64,000 nucleotides of DNA from positions 186,001 to 250,000 of the forward strand of contig NZ_JAAILA010000013.1 in NCBI RefSeq assembly GCF_010974825.1, in the 5' to 3' direction. The notes under the pieces are model-generated. The model saw only the letters and a list, made by a program, of their open reading frames with translations. It was not told where the DNA came from and searched no databases. Below, piece after piece: positions 1 to 8,600 of this stretch (position 1 is the first letter of the stretch; every line of letters starts with the position of its first letter). The stretch is from Aeromonas rivipollensis. GTDB taxonomy: Bacteria > Pseudomonadota > Gammaproteobacteria > Enterobacterales > Aeromonadaceae. The position numbers and the translations under genes are program-made.

Positions 1-1
1 C

Positions 2-631
2 GGCACCGTCTGGCAGGCGGGGGATCAGGAGCACCTCGCCCGCCTGGTGCGCGGCACCGACATCCTGATCCTCTCGGACGAGGTGTACGAGCACGTGGTG
101 TTCGACGGCGCCCTGCACCAGAGCGTGATCCGTTACCCCGAGCTGGTGGAGCGCTCCGTCGCCGTCTTCTCCTTCGGCAAGACCTTCCACGTCACCGGCT
201 GGCGAGTGGGTTACTGCGTGGCGCCCCGCCCCCTGATGGAGGAGATCCGCAAGGTGCACCAGTTCGCCATGTTCGCCGCCGACACCCCCATGCAGTACGG
301 TTTCGCCCACCTGTTGCAGCAACCGGCTCACTACCAGGGGCTGGCGGACTTCTACCAGCGCAAGCGGGACCTGCTGGTCTCGGCCCTGGGGGATTCGCGC
401 TTTACCCTGCTCCCCTCGGCGGGCAGCTTCTTTATGCTGGCGAGCTATGAACGGATCAGCGACGAGCCGGACAGCCTCTTCGTGCAGCGCCTCATCCGCG
501 ACCACGGGGTCGCCACCATACCCGTCTCCGCCTTCTATCACGACGGTACGGATCAGCGGGTCATCCGCCTCTCCTTCTCCAAGGATGACGACACCCTGCT
601 GGCGGGCGCCGAGCGCCTGTGCGGCGTCTAG
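2..631 (+). CDS. ybdL: Methionine/glutamine-type aminotransferase (YbdL-like), 3' part
   Basis: PLP-dependent class I/II aminotransferase, cut by the window start; about 210 C-terminal residues are present. The SFGKTFHVTGWRVGYC segment holds the PLP-binding lysine, and SDEVYEHVVF and IRKVHQF match my memory of E. coli YbdL closely. The family transfers amino groups from methionine and aromatic or glutamine-type substrates to 2-oxo acids. The stop codon is followed after 8 bases by the nitrilase gene, whose ribosome site AGGAGG overlaps this end, so the two are probably co-transcribed. Family sure; exact substrate not shown by sequence. Confidence 0.85.
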   Translation, partial: GTVWQAGDQEHLARLVRGTDILILSDEVYEHVVFDGALHQSVIRYPELVERSVAVFSFGKTFHVTGWRVGYCVAPRPLMEEIRKVHQFAMFAADTPMQYGFAHLLQQPAHYQGLADFYQRKRDLLVSALGDSRFTLLPSAGSFFMLASYERISDEPDSLFVQRLIRDHGVATIPVSAFYHDGTDQRVIRLSFSKDDDTLLAGAERLCGV

Positions 632-639
632 GAGGCACC

Positions 640-1455
640 ATGGATTCTGTGCGCGTTGCCGTCCTGCAGATGGTGTCCGGGGACCAGCTTGACCACAACC
701 TGGCCCAGGCCGAGGCGCTGCTGCGTCAGGCCGCGGCCGAGGGGGCCGAGCTGGCCTTGCTGCCGGAATATTTCTACCTGATGCCTGCCGACGAGCGGGC
801 GCGGGTGGCCCTGGCCGCCCCCGTGAGCGATCACCCTCTGCTGGCCTGGGCCCAGGGGCTGGCCCGGGAGCTCGGGATCTGGATACTGGCTGGCACCCTG
901 CCCCTTGAAAGCGACGAGCCCGGCAAGATGCACAACAGCAGCCTGCTGATCGACCCGCGAGGGCAGTTGGCCAGCCGCTATGACAAGCTGCACCTGTTTG
1001 GCTTTTGCACCGGGCAGGAGCAGTATGACGAGGCCGCGACCATGAGCCCGGGCCGGGAGGTGGTGAGCCATCCCCTGCCCTGGGGGCTGCTGCGCTTCGG
1101 GATCTGCTACGACCTGCGCTTCCCCGAGCTGTTTCGCCTGGGGCCCGCCCCCGACTTCATCGCCCTGCCAGCGGCCTTCACCCACACCACTGGGCTGGCG
1201 CACTGGGAGCTGCTGCTGCGGGCCAGAGCGGTGGAAAACCTCGCCTTCGTGCTGGCCTCGGCCCAGGGGGGAGAGCACCCCGGCGGGCGCCGCACCTTCG
1301 GCCACAGCATGATCATCGATCCCTGGGGCCGGGTGCTGGCCCAGGTAGAGGAGGGTCAGGGACTGGCCATCGCCACCCTGGATCTGGCGGCCCAGCGCAA
1401 GGTGCGCAGCCAGCTGCCGGCCCTCACTCATCGCAAGATAGCCGTCGGCCCCTGA
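640..1455 (+). CDS. Carbon-nitrogen hydrolase (omega-amidase/nitrilase family)
   Basis: 271-aa member of the nitrilase superfamily. The catalytic triad is visible: Glu in LLPEYF, Lys in YDKLHLF and Cys in GICYDLRFPEL. The ATG at 640 is chosen because AGGAGGC lies just before it; an upstream in-frame ATG at 619 is inside the aminotransferase gene. Relatives in E. coli (YafV) and eukaryotes (Nit2) hydrolyse 2-oxoacid amides such as 2-oxoglutaramate, the product of glutamine transamination. Its tight linkage to a YbdL-type transaminase fits a transaminase/omega-amidase pair in methionine salvage or glutamine-driven transamination (inference). Confidence 0.8.
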   Translation: MDSVRVAVLQMVSGDQLDHNLAQAEALLRQAAAEGAELALLPEYFYLMPADERARVALAAPVSDHPLLAWAQGLARELGIWILAGTLPLESDEPGKMHNSSLLIDPRGQLASRYDKLHLFGFCTGQEQYDEAATMSPGREVVSHPLPWGLLRFGICYDLRFPELFRLGPAPDFIALPAAFTHTTGLAHWELLLRARAVENLAFVLASAQGGEHPGGRRTFGHSMIIDPWGRVLAQVEEGQGLAIATLDLAAQRKVRSQLPALTHRKIAVGP

Positions 1456-1508
1456 GGCCGGCACCATTTAGAACCATAGGAATGACACCACACTTCAAGG
1501 GACTGACC

Positions 1509-2279
1509 ATGAAACTCAACACACTGATGATGATGCTGGCCCTGGCCACCGCCGGCCAGGCGGCCGCCAAACCCCTGGTGATCGCCACCGACGCCACCTA
1601 CCCCCCCTTCGAAATGGTCGACAGCAGCGGCAAGCTCGGCGGCTTCGAAGTAGATCTCGCCTATGCCCTGTGCGCGGCCATGAAGACGGAGTGCGAGGTG
1701 ATCAACCAGCCCTGGGATGCCCTGCTTCCTGGTCTGCAGGTGCGCAAGTACGACGCCATCATGTCCTCCATGAACATCACGGACGAGCGGCGCCAGAAGG
1801 TCGCCTTCAGCCAGGTCTACTACATGATGCAGAACCGCTTCGTGGGGCGCAGCGACAAGGCGGCCGACTTTGCCGACACCCCTGAGCACTTCAAGGACAA
1901 GGTGATAGCGGTGCAGGAAGGCACCCCCCAGGACAACTTCATCACCGCCCGCTACGGTGACGTGGCCAAGATCAAGCGCTACGTCAACGCCCAGTCCCCC
2001 ATGCTGGATCTGCAGTCCAGCCGCGCCGACTACACCTTCGGCAACATGGTGCAATTGAAGGTCGGCTTCCTCGACAAGGAGATGGGCAAGCAGTTCGCCT
2101 TCGTCGGTCCCCAGTACAACGGCACTCAGGACAAGATCCTGGGAGAAGGGGTAGCGGTGGCCCTGCGCAAAAACGATGACAAGCTCAAGAGCCAGTTCGA
2201 TGCCGCCATCGAGAGCGTCAAGGCCGATGGCACCTTCGACACCTTGCTCAAGAAGTACCAGCTCGAAGACCTGCTCTGA
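1509..2279 (+). CDS. ABC transporter periplasmic amino-acid-binding protein (Arg/Lys/ornithine type)
   Basis: 256-aa periplasmic binding protein. The N-terminus is a signal peptide (MKLNTLMMMLALATAGQAAA), followed by the family-3 solute-binding opening IATDATYPPFEMVD and the G-F-E-V-D-L segment that contacts the amino-acid alpha groups. The start at 1509 is preferred over 1482 because it begins the signal peptide and follows AAGGGA. No permease or ATPase gene is adjacent, and a strong terminator follows, so it is an orphan binding protein here. Closest by pattern to ArtI/ArtJ/HisJ; exact ligand uncertain. Confidence 0.85.
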   Translation: MKLNTLMMMLALATAGQAAAKPLVIATDATYPPFEMVDSSGKLGGFEVDLAYALCAAMKTECEVINQPWDALLPGLQVRKYDAIMSSMNITDERRQKVAFSQVYYMMQNRFVGRSDKAADFADTPEHFKDKVIAVQEGTPQDNFITARYGDVAKIKRYVNAQSPMLDLQSSRADYTFGNMVQLKVGFLDKEMGKQFAFVGPQYNGTQDKILGEGVAVALRKNDDKLKSQFDAAIESVKADGTFDTLLKKYQLEDLL

Positions 2280-2314
2280 TCACGACGACGGGCATCCGTC
2301 AGGCCATACCTTGC

Positions 2315-2344
2315 ATGCCAGTCGACACCGACTGGCATTTTTTT
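2315..2344 (+). terminator. Rho-independent terminator
   Basis: Perfect 10-bp stem ATGCCAGTCG / CGACTGGCAT with loop ACAC and a T-run, 35 bases after the binding-protein stop codon. Confidence 0.9.
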
Positions 2345-2541
2345 ACCCGGGTTCTGCCGGCAAGGCGGCAAACGGCCCTCCTTTATGCAGGCCGCCTGTC
2401 ACCTCGACGCGAAAGCCCCCCCATCTGCCTCTACTATGGCGAGGCAGAGCATGCCATGCTGCACTTGTCCACGAGCCCCGGCTCCCCCATAGGTCATCCG
2501 GCGGCGCCGCGAGCCGGTCACACCAGACAAGGAGGCAAGCC

Positions 2542-3255
2542 ATGAACCCGTCGCCACTCATCAGACGCTTCTCCCGCAATCCTTTGGGGCGGGATCTCGC
2601 CGTCGGCGATATCCACGGCTACTTTTCTCGGCTGGAACAGACCCTGAACCAGGCGGGATTCGACCCCGCTCGGGATCGCCTCTTCTCCGTCGGCGATCTG
2701 ACGGATCGCGGCCCCGACTGCACAGCTGTGCTCGACTGGCTGGCCAAGCCCTGGTTTCACCCTGTCTGCGGCAATCATGACGACTACGTCTGCCGCTACG
2801 AGAGCTGCGATCGGGAGAACTGGATCCAGAACGGCGGCGGCTGGTTTCAGCAACTGACCCCGGGCGAGCAGGGGGCGTTCGCCGCCCACTACCGCACCCT
2901 GCCTATCGCCATCGAAGTGGTCACCCCGGCCGGCCCGGTCGGGCTGCTCCACGCCGATTGCCCCTTCTCCTCCTGGCAGGGGCTGCTGGACAAACTGGAT
3001 GCGGGGGTGAGCGGCGGCAGGCTTAGGGCCATCAAGAACGTCTGCCTCTGGTCAAGGCGCCGCATCGAGGGGCTGGACGAGAGCGGCGTCGAGGGTCTCG
3101 TCGCCCTGGTGGTGGGCCACACCCCGGTAGGCTGCCCGGCCCACCTTGGCAATGTCTACTACATAGACACCGGCGGCTGGTATCCCGACGAAGGCGGCTA
3201 CTTCACCCTGCTCGACCTGCATACCCTGATGCCGCTGCCGGGTACAACCCGATAA
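2542..3255 (+). CDS. Metallophosphoesterase, PrpA/PrpB-type Ser/Thr protein phosphatase
   Basis: 237-aa calcineurin-like phosphoesterase. The metal-binding signature is complete and in order: GDIHG (residues 22-26), GDLTDRG (about 51-57), GNHD (about 78-81), a later His in LLHADCPF and GHTPVG near residue 194. These place it with lambda-type and PrpA/PrpB protein phosphatases of similar length. AAGGAGG sits 8 bases before the ATG. It is the last complete host gene before the prophage; no partner gene is evident. Protein phosphatase activity is from family knowledge; the substrate is unknown. Confidence 0.85.
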   Translation: MNPSPLIRRFSRNPLGRDLAVGDIHGYFSRLEQTLNQAGFDPARDRLFSVGDLTDRGPDCTAVLDWLAKPWFHPVCGNHDDYVCRYESCDRENWIQNGGGWFQQLTPGEQGAFAAHYRTLPIAIEVVTPAGPVGLLHADCPFSSWQGLLDKLDAGVSGGRLRAIKNVCLWSRRRIEGLDESGVEGLVALVVGHTPVGCPAHLGNVYYIDTGGWYPDEGGYFTLLDLHTLMPLPGTTR

Positions 3256-3442
3256 GCCCCATCCAGCCGCAGTCAGGTACCGCCCTCTGAACCGACGCCC
3301 ATGAGCGTTCAATAAACCGGCAGCCGGGCTGTCTGCCCTTCGCTCTGCCTGCGCTATGGTTTACCATGCTGGCAACTGCGGTGCATGGCACCGCCCACCC
3401 AGGCGCCATGGCGCCGCCATCGGACACCTCACCTCGAGCAAC

Positions 3443-3511
3443 ATGAGCAAAACAGCACAGCCCGGCAGCGAGCCCACCTTCTACTTCCACGATTATGTAA
3501 CTGCACTATAA
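3443..3511 (+). pseudogene. sbcB: Severed 5' end of sbcB, now a 22-codon leader ORF
   Basis: The reading frame begins MSKTAQPGSEPTFYFHDY, the start of exonuclease I (compare FHDYETFG in E. coli). After Asp-Tyr it runs into phage DNA and stops four codons later at 3509-3511. The rest of the gene continues 40 kb away at 43688 after a repeat of the same 15 bases. The original sbcB promoter therefore now drives only this stub. The stub shows the native N-terminus, which differs from the phage-supplied one. Confidence 0.9.
3481..3495. repeat. attL core
   Basis: CTACTTCCACGATTA, identical to 43673-43687. It encodes the Y-F-H-D-Y segment of exonuclease I. Host sequence lies to the left and phage sequence (TGTAACTGCAC...) to the right. 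Similarity extends leftward imperfectly (GAGCCCACC against CAGCCCACT), because both copies encode the same protein. Confidence 0.9.
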
Positions 3512-3546
3512 ACAATTGAATATAATGCCTTAATTTATAATCCAAT

Positions 3547-3912
3547 TTATTCTGTACCATCCTCTGTACCTTTTTTAACTGTGAACATTTCAGGCTCTGC
3601 GAGAATTGATGCCCAAACGTATTGCGGGGTTTCAACCACGACCGTCACCGACGCCAAGGCGGCGGTCATTGCCGGGTCTTGGGTTCGCACGTTGGCGTGA
3701 TAGCCAGGGACGGGCTCGCGCACCGGCAGCCCCTCAGCATCCACCACACCTGTGGGGCGAGTGACCATGCCGGGCGGCAATAGCTGCAAGCTGGCGCTTG
3801 GGTGATAGAGGGTTCCTGTCTCAGGGTCTTTGATAAAACCAGCCGCGAGCAGCGCCTTTGTCATGGCGGCCTTATCGGCCGCCTTTAAGTTGAGGTCGAT
3901 AAAGTCGGTCAT
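3547..3912 (-). CDS. Hypothetical prophage protein after the tail fibre
   Basis: 121 aa, last gene of the late operon. Its ATG overlaps the stop of the fibre gene by ATGA, which implies coupled translation. No motif recognised. The position directly downstream of a side-fibre gene is where fibre assembly chaperones usually sit, so that role is possible but unproven. Its C-terminal codons contain the arm-type repeats of the left phage end. Confidence 0.7.
   Translation of the reverse strand: MTDFIDLNLKAADKAAMTKALLAAGFIKDPETGTLYHPSASLQLLPPGMVTRPTGVVDAEGLPVREPVPGYHANVRTQDPAMTAALASVTVVVETPQYVWASILAEPEMFTVKKGTEDGTE
3550..3570. repeat. Integrase arm-type sites, left arm
   Basis: TTCTGTACCA (3550-3559) and TCTGTACC (3563-3570) lie 55-75 bp inside the left end. 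The same TGTACC(A) word occurs three times near the right end beside int. Short repeats on both sides of the core are the usual layout of tyrosine-integrase arm sites. They overlap the last codons of the leftmost phage gene. Assignment is inferred from position and repetition. Confidence 0.5.
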
Positions 3913-5567
3913 GCTACCGCCTTGATTTGATCGTCAGTAAGAGTGCGGCGCCAAATCTTCACATCACGAATATGACCAAACAGAGTGTCGGCCGATGAAA
4001 GCGTGGTGGTGGAGCCAAGGATAAGATCGCCAGACATATCTGCATCAGACAGCGCAGATATGGCTGATGCTGGCCCGAATTTCTTCGCGCTAAACAGCTT
4101 GGCTGTCGCCCCATTAAAGACCATGCCGCTGACTGCGCGACCTATCGGGTTTAATGAAAACGCAGTGACGGGTGATGTGGAGTTGAATCGCCCAGATATG
4201 TTTGTGTCCGTGAAGAACGCATAGCACGCGGGGCCGCACGTAAACAGACGAGCATAGCGGCTGGTTGAGTTAATCCCTCTGAAGTTGACTTCCATTGCCA
4301 CCGTAAATGGCGATGCCGCAATATTTCCGGCCGTTTGGATCCACGCCTTGTCAGGCGCTCTGGTGACTGCGGCCCCAGCCGTTGGGATATATGAGCTGGC
4401 AAACGTCAGAGCTTCCAGCTGGAATGAGCCAAACGTCTCATTGGCAACCGGATCCCCTCTGTAGGTGCGGTAAGTCGTACTGTCAGACACGATAGTTGTG
4501 CCGATAATTCGCACCAGCGTTGGGCTGACCTTAACAACAGACCATGCTGAAAGCAGGCCGTTTGCATTGGTAACAACAAGCTCGCCCGTCGGCTTCACTC
4601 TAAAAATAGCCGTCCTGCCAGTAAACGAACCATCACGAGTCTGGAAGGTAATAACAGTGTCTGTCGCCCCCAATTTTACAAAGAACGACAAGGTTAAAAC
4701 CGTGTTTGCAGGGACGGTACAGTCTTTGGCGAGAGCACCTGTGCCGACATATTTGACAAGCGTTACGCCGTTCTCAACAACCACCACTGAATCTGGCTCA
4801 GGAGCGAGTTGAGTTAATCCTTCTGATCGCACAATGTAGTTTGTGCTCTGCCCCTCGACCAGCAGCCCCTCTTTCTCAAAGCGCGGCTCATTCGCGGCAG
4901 CGGTTTTCAACTGACCATCCTTACCGATGTAGGTTGCCGTGGAGTTGCGGCTGAAATTCACCATCCGAGCCACCACATCCGACCCGACCAGCACATCCCG
5001 CCCATAGCCGGTGATGAGGCGCAGGCTGTCAGAGAGCGGCGCCCACACATCCGGCAGCGGGAGGGCAGATGTTGCAACAATATCGCCAGCCAGGGCTGCG
5101 CTGGCCGCTGCTTTGTCCGCTTCCATCTTGGCGCGGGCAGCCTGTCCCTCCCCTTCGCTGGTCACTTTCTTCCAGCTGGGGATAGTGGTGTTGGCGCCGG
5201 TATCCGGGTTGAGAATGGACACATCACCAGAACCGGTCAGCCAGGTCATCATGCCGTCAAACCAGGTGCGGTACTTGCCGACCAAGGAAGCCAAGTCAGC
5301 GGCAAACTGGCTGATGGTAGAGGTGCGGGTGATGTCAATCCGGTATGCCTGGTTAGCCAGGGTGCCGCCGCGATAGGTATCAACCAACAAGATGCTTTCG
5401 TCGCTGACTACGGTGTCCACTTCATAAGCGGCATTGTCCGGGCCATAGAAGGTGTGCCCCTTCTGGATAGGAAGGGTGCCAGTTTTCCACTTGGTGCCAA
5501 AACCGGTGATGGTCTTGCTGCCATTCGTCACCGTGACATTGCCGGTGCGCTGCCAAAGTCCTGCCAT
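3909..5567 (-). CDS. Side tail fibre with LamG-like C-terminus
   Basis: 552 aa. Residues 1-75 resemble phage fibre-attachment domains (GSKTITGFGTKW). A middle block FSRNSTATYIGKDGQLKTAA followed by NEPRF and a GLLVEGQSTN segment is the recurring phage head-spike/fibre motif. The C-terminal 150 residues (PFTVAMEVNF, FGHIRDVKIWRRTLTDDQI) look like a concanavalin/LamG sugar-binding fold. It probably recognises host surface glycans. A hairpin terminator separates it from gpJ. Its base composition is visibly less GC-rich than the neighbouring tail genes, as is common for exchanged fibre modules. Confidence 0.75.
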   Translation of the reverse strand: MAGLWQRTGNVTVTNGSKTITGFGTKWKTGTLPIQKGHTFYGPDNAAYEVDTVVSDESILLVDTYRGGTLANQAYRIDITRTSTISQFAADLASLVGKYRTWFDGMMTWLTGSGDVSILNPDTGANTTIPSWKKVTSEGEGQAARAKMEADKAAASAALAGDIVATSALPLPDVWAPLSDSLRLITGYGRDVLVGSDVVARMVNFSRNSTATYIGKDGQLKTAAANEPRFEKEGLLVEGQSTNYIVRSEGLTQLAPEPDSVVVVENGVTLVKYVGTGALAKDCTVPANTVLTLSFFVKLGATDTVITFQTRDGSFTGRTAIFRVKPTGELVVTNANGLLSAWSVVKVSPTLVRIIGTTIVSDSTTYRTYRGDPVANETFGSFQLEALTFASSYIPTAGAAVTRAPDKAWIQTAGNIAASPFTVAMEVNFRGINSTSRYARLFTCGPACYAFFTDTNISGRFNSTSPVTAFSLNPIGRAVSGMVFNGATAKLFSAKKFGPASAISALSDADMSGDLILGSTTTLSSADTLFGHIRDVKIWRRTLTDDQIKAVA

Positions 5568-5581
5568 TGCAAGGTTCCTTC

Positions 5582-5609
5582 AAAAGAAAACCCGGCGCGA
5601 GGCCGGGTT
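5582..5609 (-). terminator. Intra-operon terminator between gpJ and fibre genes
   Basis: Perfect 8-bp stem AACCCGGC / GCCGGGTT (5589-5609) followed on the minus strand by TTTTCTTTT. It lies in the 57-bp gap between the gpJ stop and the fibre start, so fibre expression should depend on read-through or antitermination. Confidence 0.7.
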
Positions 5610-5624
5610 GTAAGGTGGTCAGTG

Positions 5625-8600
5625 TTACTTCAAACCAGTGAGCCAGACCGCCTGGCCACTGAACCCGGTGGAGCTGATGCCAGCGCCATTGCCAATCGCC
5701 TCGATGCCGAAGGTGATGGTGGCATTGGTGTTTGCCGGGATCTCGAACGAGGGCTTGATGTCGATGGATAAATATCGGGTGCCACCAGTAGCGACGTATT
5801 CCGTCTTGGATACGCGGCCTTTCTCCACCCCATTGAGGTAAAAGACCACCGCGATCCCTATCGTTCCCTGGCCCGATACGTTGCCATAGGCCGTCACCGG
5901 ATCGATGCACACCACGTTGCGGGCGCGGCGGTACGCCGGGATCGAGAAGTTGGCCACCGCCTTGATCAGGGTGGTGATGTCGCCCACCACCTGGTTCACA
6001 TCGAGCTGACCCAGGATCTGGCAGTTCTCTCGCATGACTACGTTGTTGAACGTGCCACGGTTGGCATTCACCTCGCCGGTAAACGACCCCTCTGCTGCAT
6101 AGAGGCGGTTGGTTCGGATGGTGCCATCGGCATAGATGATGGTGTGCCACCCCTCGCCCCAGCCGCTGTAAGGGCCGCCAGGCCCGAACCCAGCATTTCC
6201 CCCTTTGAACTGGCTGTTCTCGATGGTGACGGCTGACAGGTTGGTGACCTTGATGTACTTGGCGATCACGTTGCCGATCTCGGCCGTGTCCATCATGGCG
6301 TGATTCATGTAGACGGTGCCGTTTTTGATGACGAACGGGTTGCGCTTTGTCGTCGCACCGCCCGCCCTCGACATCACGGCGAACACATCCGCATCGATCA
6401 CGAAGGTGCTCAGCACGGTGCCATCTTCATTCAGCTTGACCGACAGGCCAAAGCCGCCCCCTTCTCCAGCGATTTGGGCCTTGGTGTACCAGCCCGCCTC
6501 CACGTTGCCTTTCAGGTCAGCCACCGCCTTGGCTGCCGTTTCTACGGCTGCCGTGGTTTGGTTGAGGCTGGCTTGCACCTTGGTGATGGCGTCGGCGTTG
6601 GCTTTGTCCCCCTCCACCTGGGCCTGCTGATTCTGCTGAATGGCCGACCCCAGGGTGGTGTCACCACTGGTCACCTTGGCTTGAAGCTGAGACAGTTGCT
6701 CGGCCAGCGCCTGATCCCCCTGCGCCTGGGTGCGCTGGGTTTCCAGGATCGCGGCGTTGAGCGTCTGGTCATCCCCTTCCAGGGAGGCCTGCAGTTGGTC
6801 CATGCGGGTGGCCAGGGCACTGTCACCGGTCACCTGGGCTTGCTGGGCCTGCTTGATGGCCGCATCGAGCACCTTGCCATCCGTCTCCACTTTGGCGGCA
6901 AGCTGGGTCAGTTGCTCAGCCAGTGCCTGATCCCCCTGCGCCTGGGTGCGCTGGGTTTCCAGGATAGCGGCGTTGAGCGTCTGATCATCCCCCTCCAGGG
7001 CGGCTTGCAGTTGGGTCATCCGCTCAGCCATGGCCTGATCGGCTGCGCTCAGGGTGCGGTTGCTCTCTTCCAGGGCGGCACTGGTCCTGCTGTCTGCCGC
7101 CTGGTAATCGGTCTTGAGCTGGCTTAACTCCCGGGCGGTGGATTGCTCCACCCCGGCGATTACCTCCCGCACCCCGGTGAGCGCGGCGGACGTTGCAGCC
7201 TGATCCCCTTCGAACTCGGCACGGAACTGGGTCACCTCGCGGGCCAGCGCCTGGTGTTCGTCGGCCTGGGTCTCTTGCCGACGGGTGATCTCGGCGCGAG
7301 CCTTGCGGGCCCTCTCCTCCCCCCGCTCATCAGACAGTGTATTGCCGATGCTGGCCAGGGCCGTCAGATCGACCTCTGCCGAGAGGTCATCTTGCTTGGC
7401 TGCCAACGCCTTGCCCTGTTCTGCTACGGCCTCTGAGAGGGTGCCAACGGCGGATTGGGTGTTATCCGTCTTGGTGGTGAGCTGTTGCAGGGCCTCGCCG
7501 GTGGCCTGCTGGCCATCACTGACCACCTTACCCAGGCTGGTAAGCTGGGCGGCTTGCTCACCGGTGGAGGTCTTGAGCTGACCGATTTGCTCAGCGAGCG
7601 CCTGATCCCCCTGCGCCTGGGTGCGCTGGGTTTCCAGGATAGCGGCGTTGAGCGTCTGGTCATCCCCCTCCAGGGTGGCCTGCAGTTGGGTCACTCGTTC
7701 GGCCATGGCCTGATCGGCGGCACTCAGGGTGCGATTGCTCTCCTCCAGGGCGGCGCTGGTCTCGCTGTCTGCCGCCTGATAATCGCTCTTGAGTTGGCTG
7801 ATCTCCCGGGCGGTAGACTGCTCCACCCCGGCGATCACCTCCCGAACAACGGTCAACCGCGCGGCAGTGTCTGCCTGCTCCCCTTCAAACTTGGCGCTGA
7901 GGTCGGTGACCTCGCTCGCCAACGCCTGGTGCAAGTCGAGCTGTACCTGCTGGTCGCGGCGGATCCCCGCCGCCGCTGTGCGGTGACGTTGCTCCCCCTG
8001 CTCACCGGCGAGGGCGTTGGCAATGGCGGCCTCGGCGGCTTGGTCAGCCGCCTTGGCCGTCAGGTCCAGGGTGGCGGTGATCTCGTCAAAGCGGCCAGCG
8101 GTGATCCCGCCGTCACTCTCGACAATCTCCTCCAGCGCCCTGATCTTGCCCTCGGCGGTGTCGGTTCTGACTTCCACCCCGCTGACCCGCTGGGCCAGCA
8201 CCTGGTCAGCCTCGGTACTGACCCGCGCCACTTCGGTGATGTTGGCCAGCAGGGTCTGGTCATCTGCCTCCAGCTCGGCCTTGAGGCCGGATACGCGCTC
8301 GGCCAGGGCCGACTGGGCATCGCTGTTGACGGTGATCCGTTGCTCTGCCGCCGCGAGCCGTTCGCCCTGCTCGGTCACGGTGGACTGGGCGGCCTTCTGC
8401 TGGATCTGCCCCATGGCGGCATCCAGCGAGCTGCTGACTTCGGTCAGGCGCTGCTGTTCGCTGGTAAACTCCGATTTGGTGACCGTCTGGGTGAGCTTGG
8501 CATTGATGCCATCCAGCACCTGCTCGGCCTCGGTAAGCCGTTCGCCCTGGGCATCCACCACAGCATGATCGGCCTTGGTGGCCAAGGTGCCGGTGGCGGC

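Noticed and set aside
3256-3442. Possible small gene between the phosphatase and sbcB
   Set aside because: Only short frames without ribosome sites; the stretch is better read as the sbcB promoter region.
6660-7860. CRISPR-like array
   Set aside because: Repeats are long, coding, unevenly spaced and separated by homologous coding sequence, not by unique short spacers.
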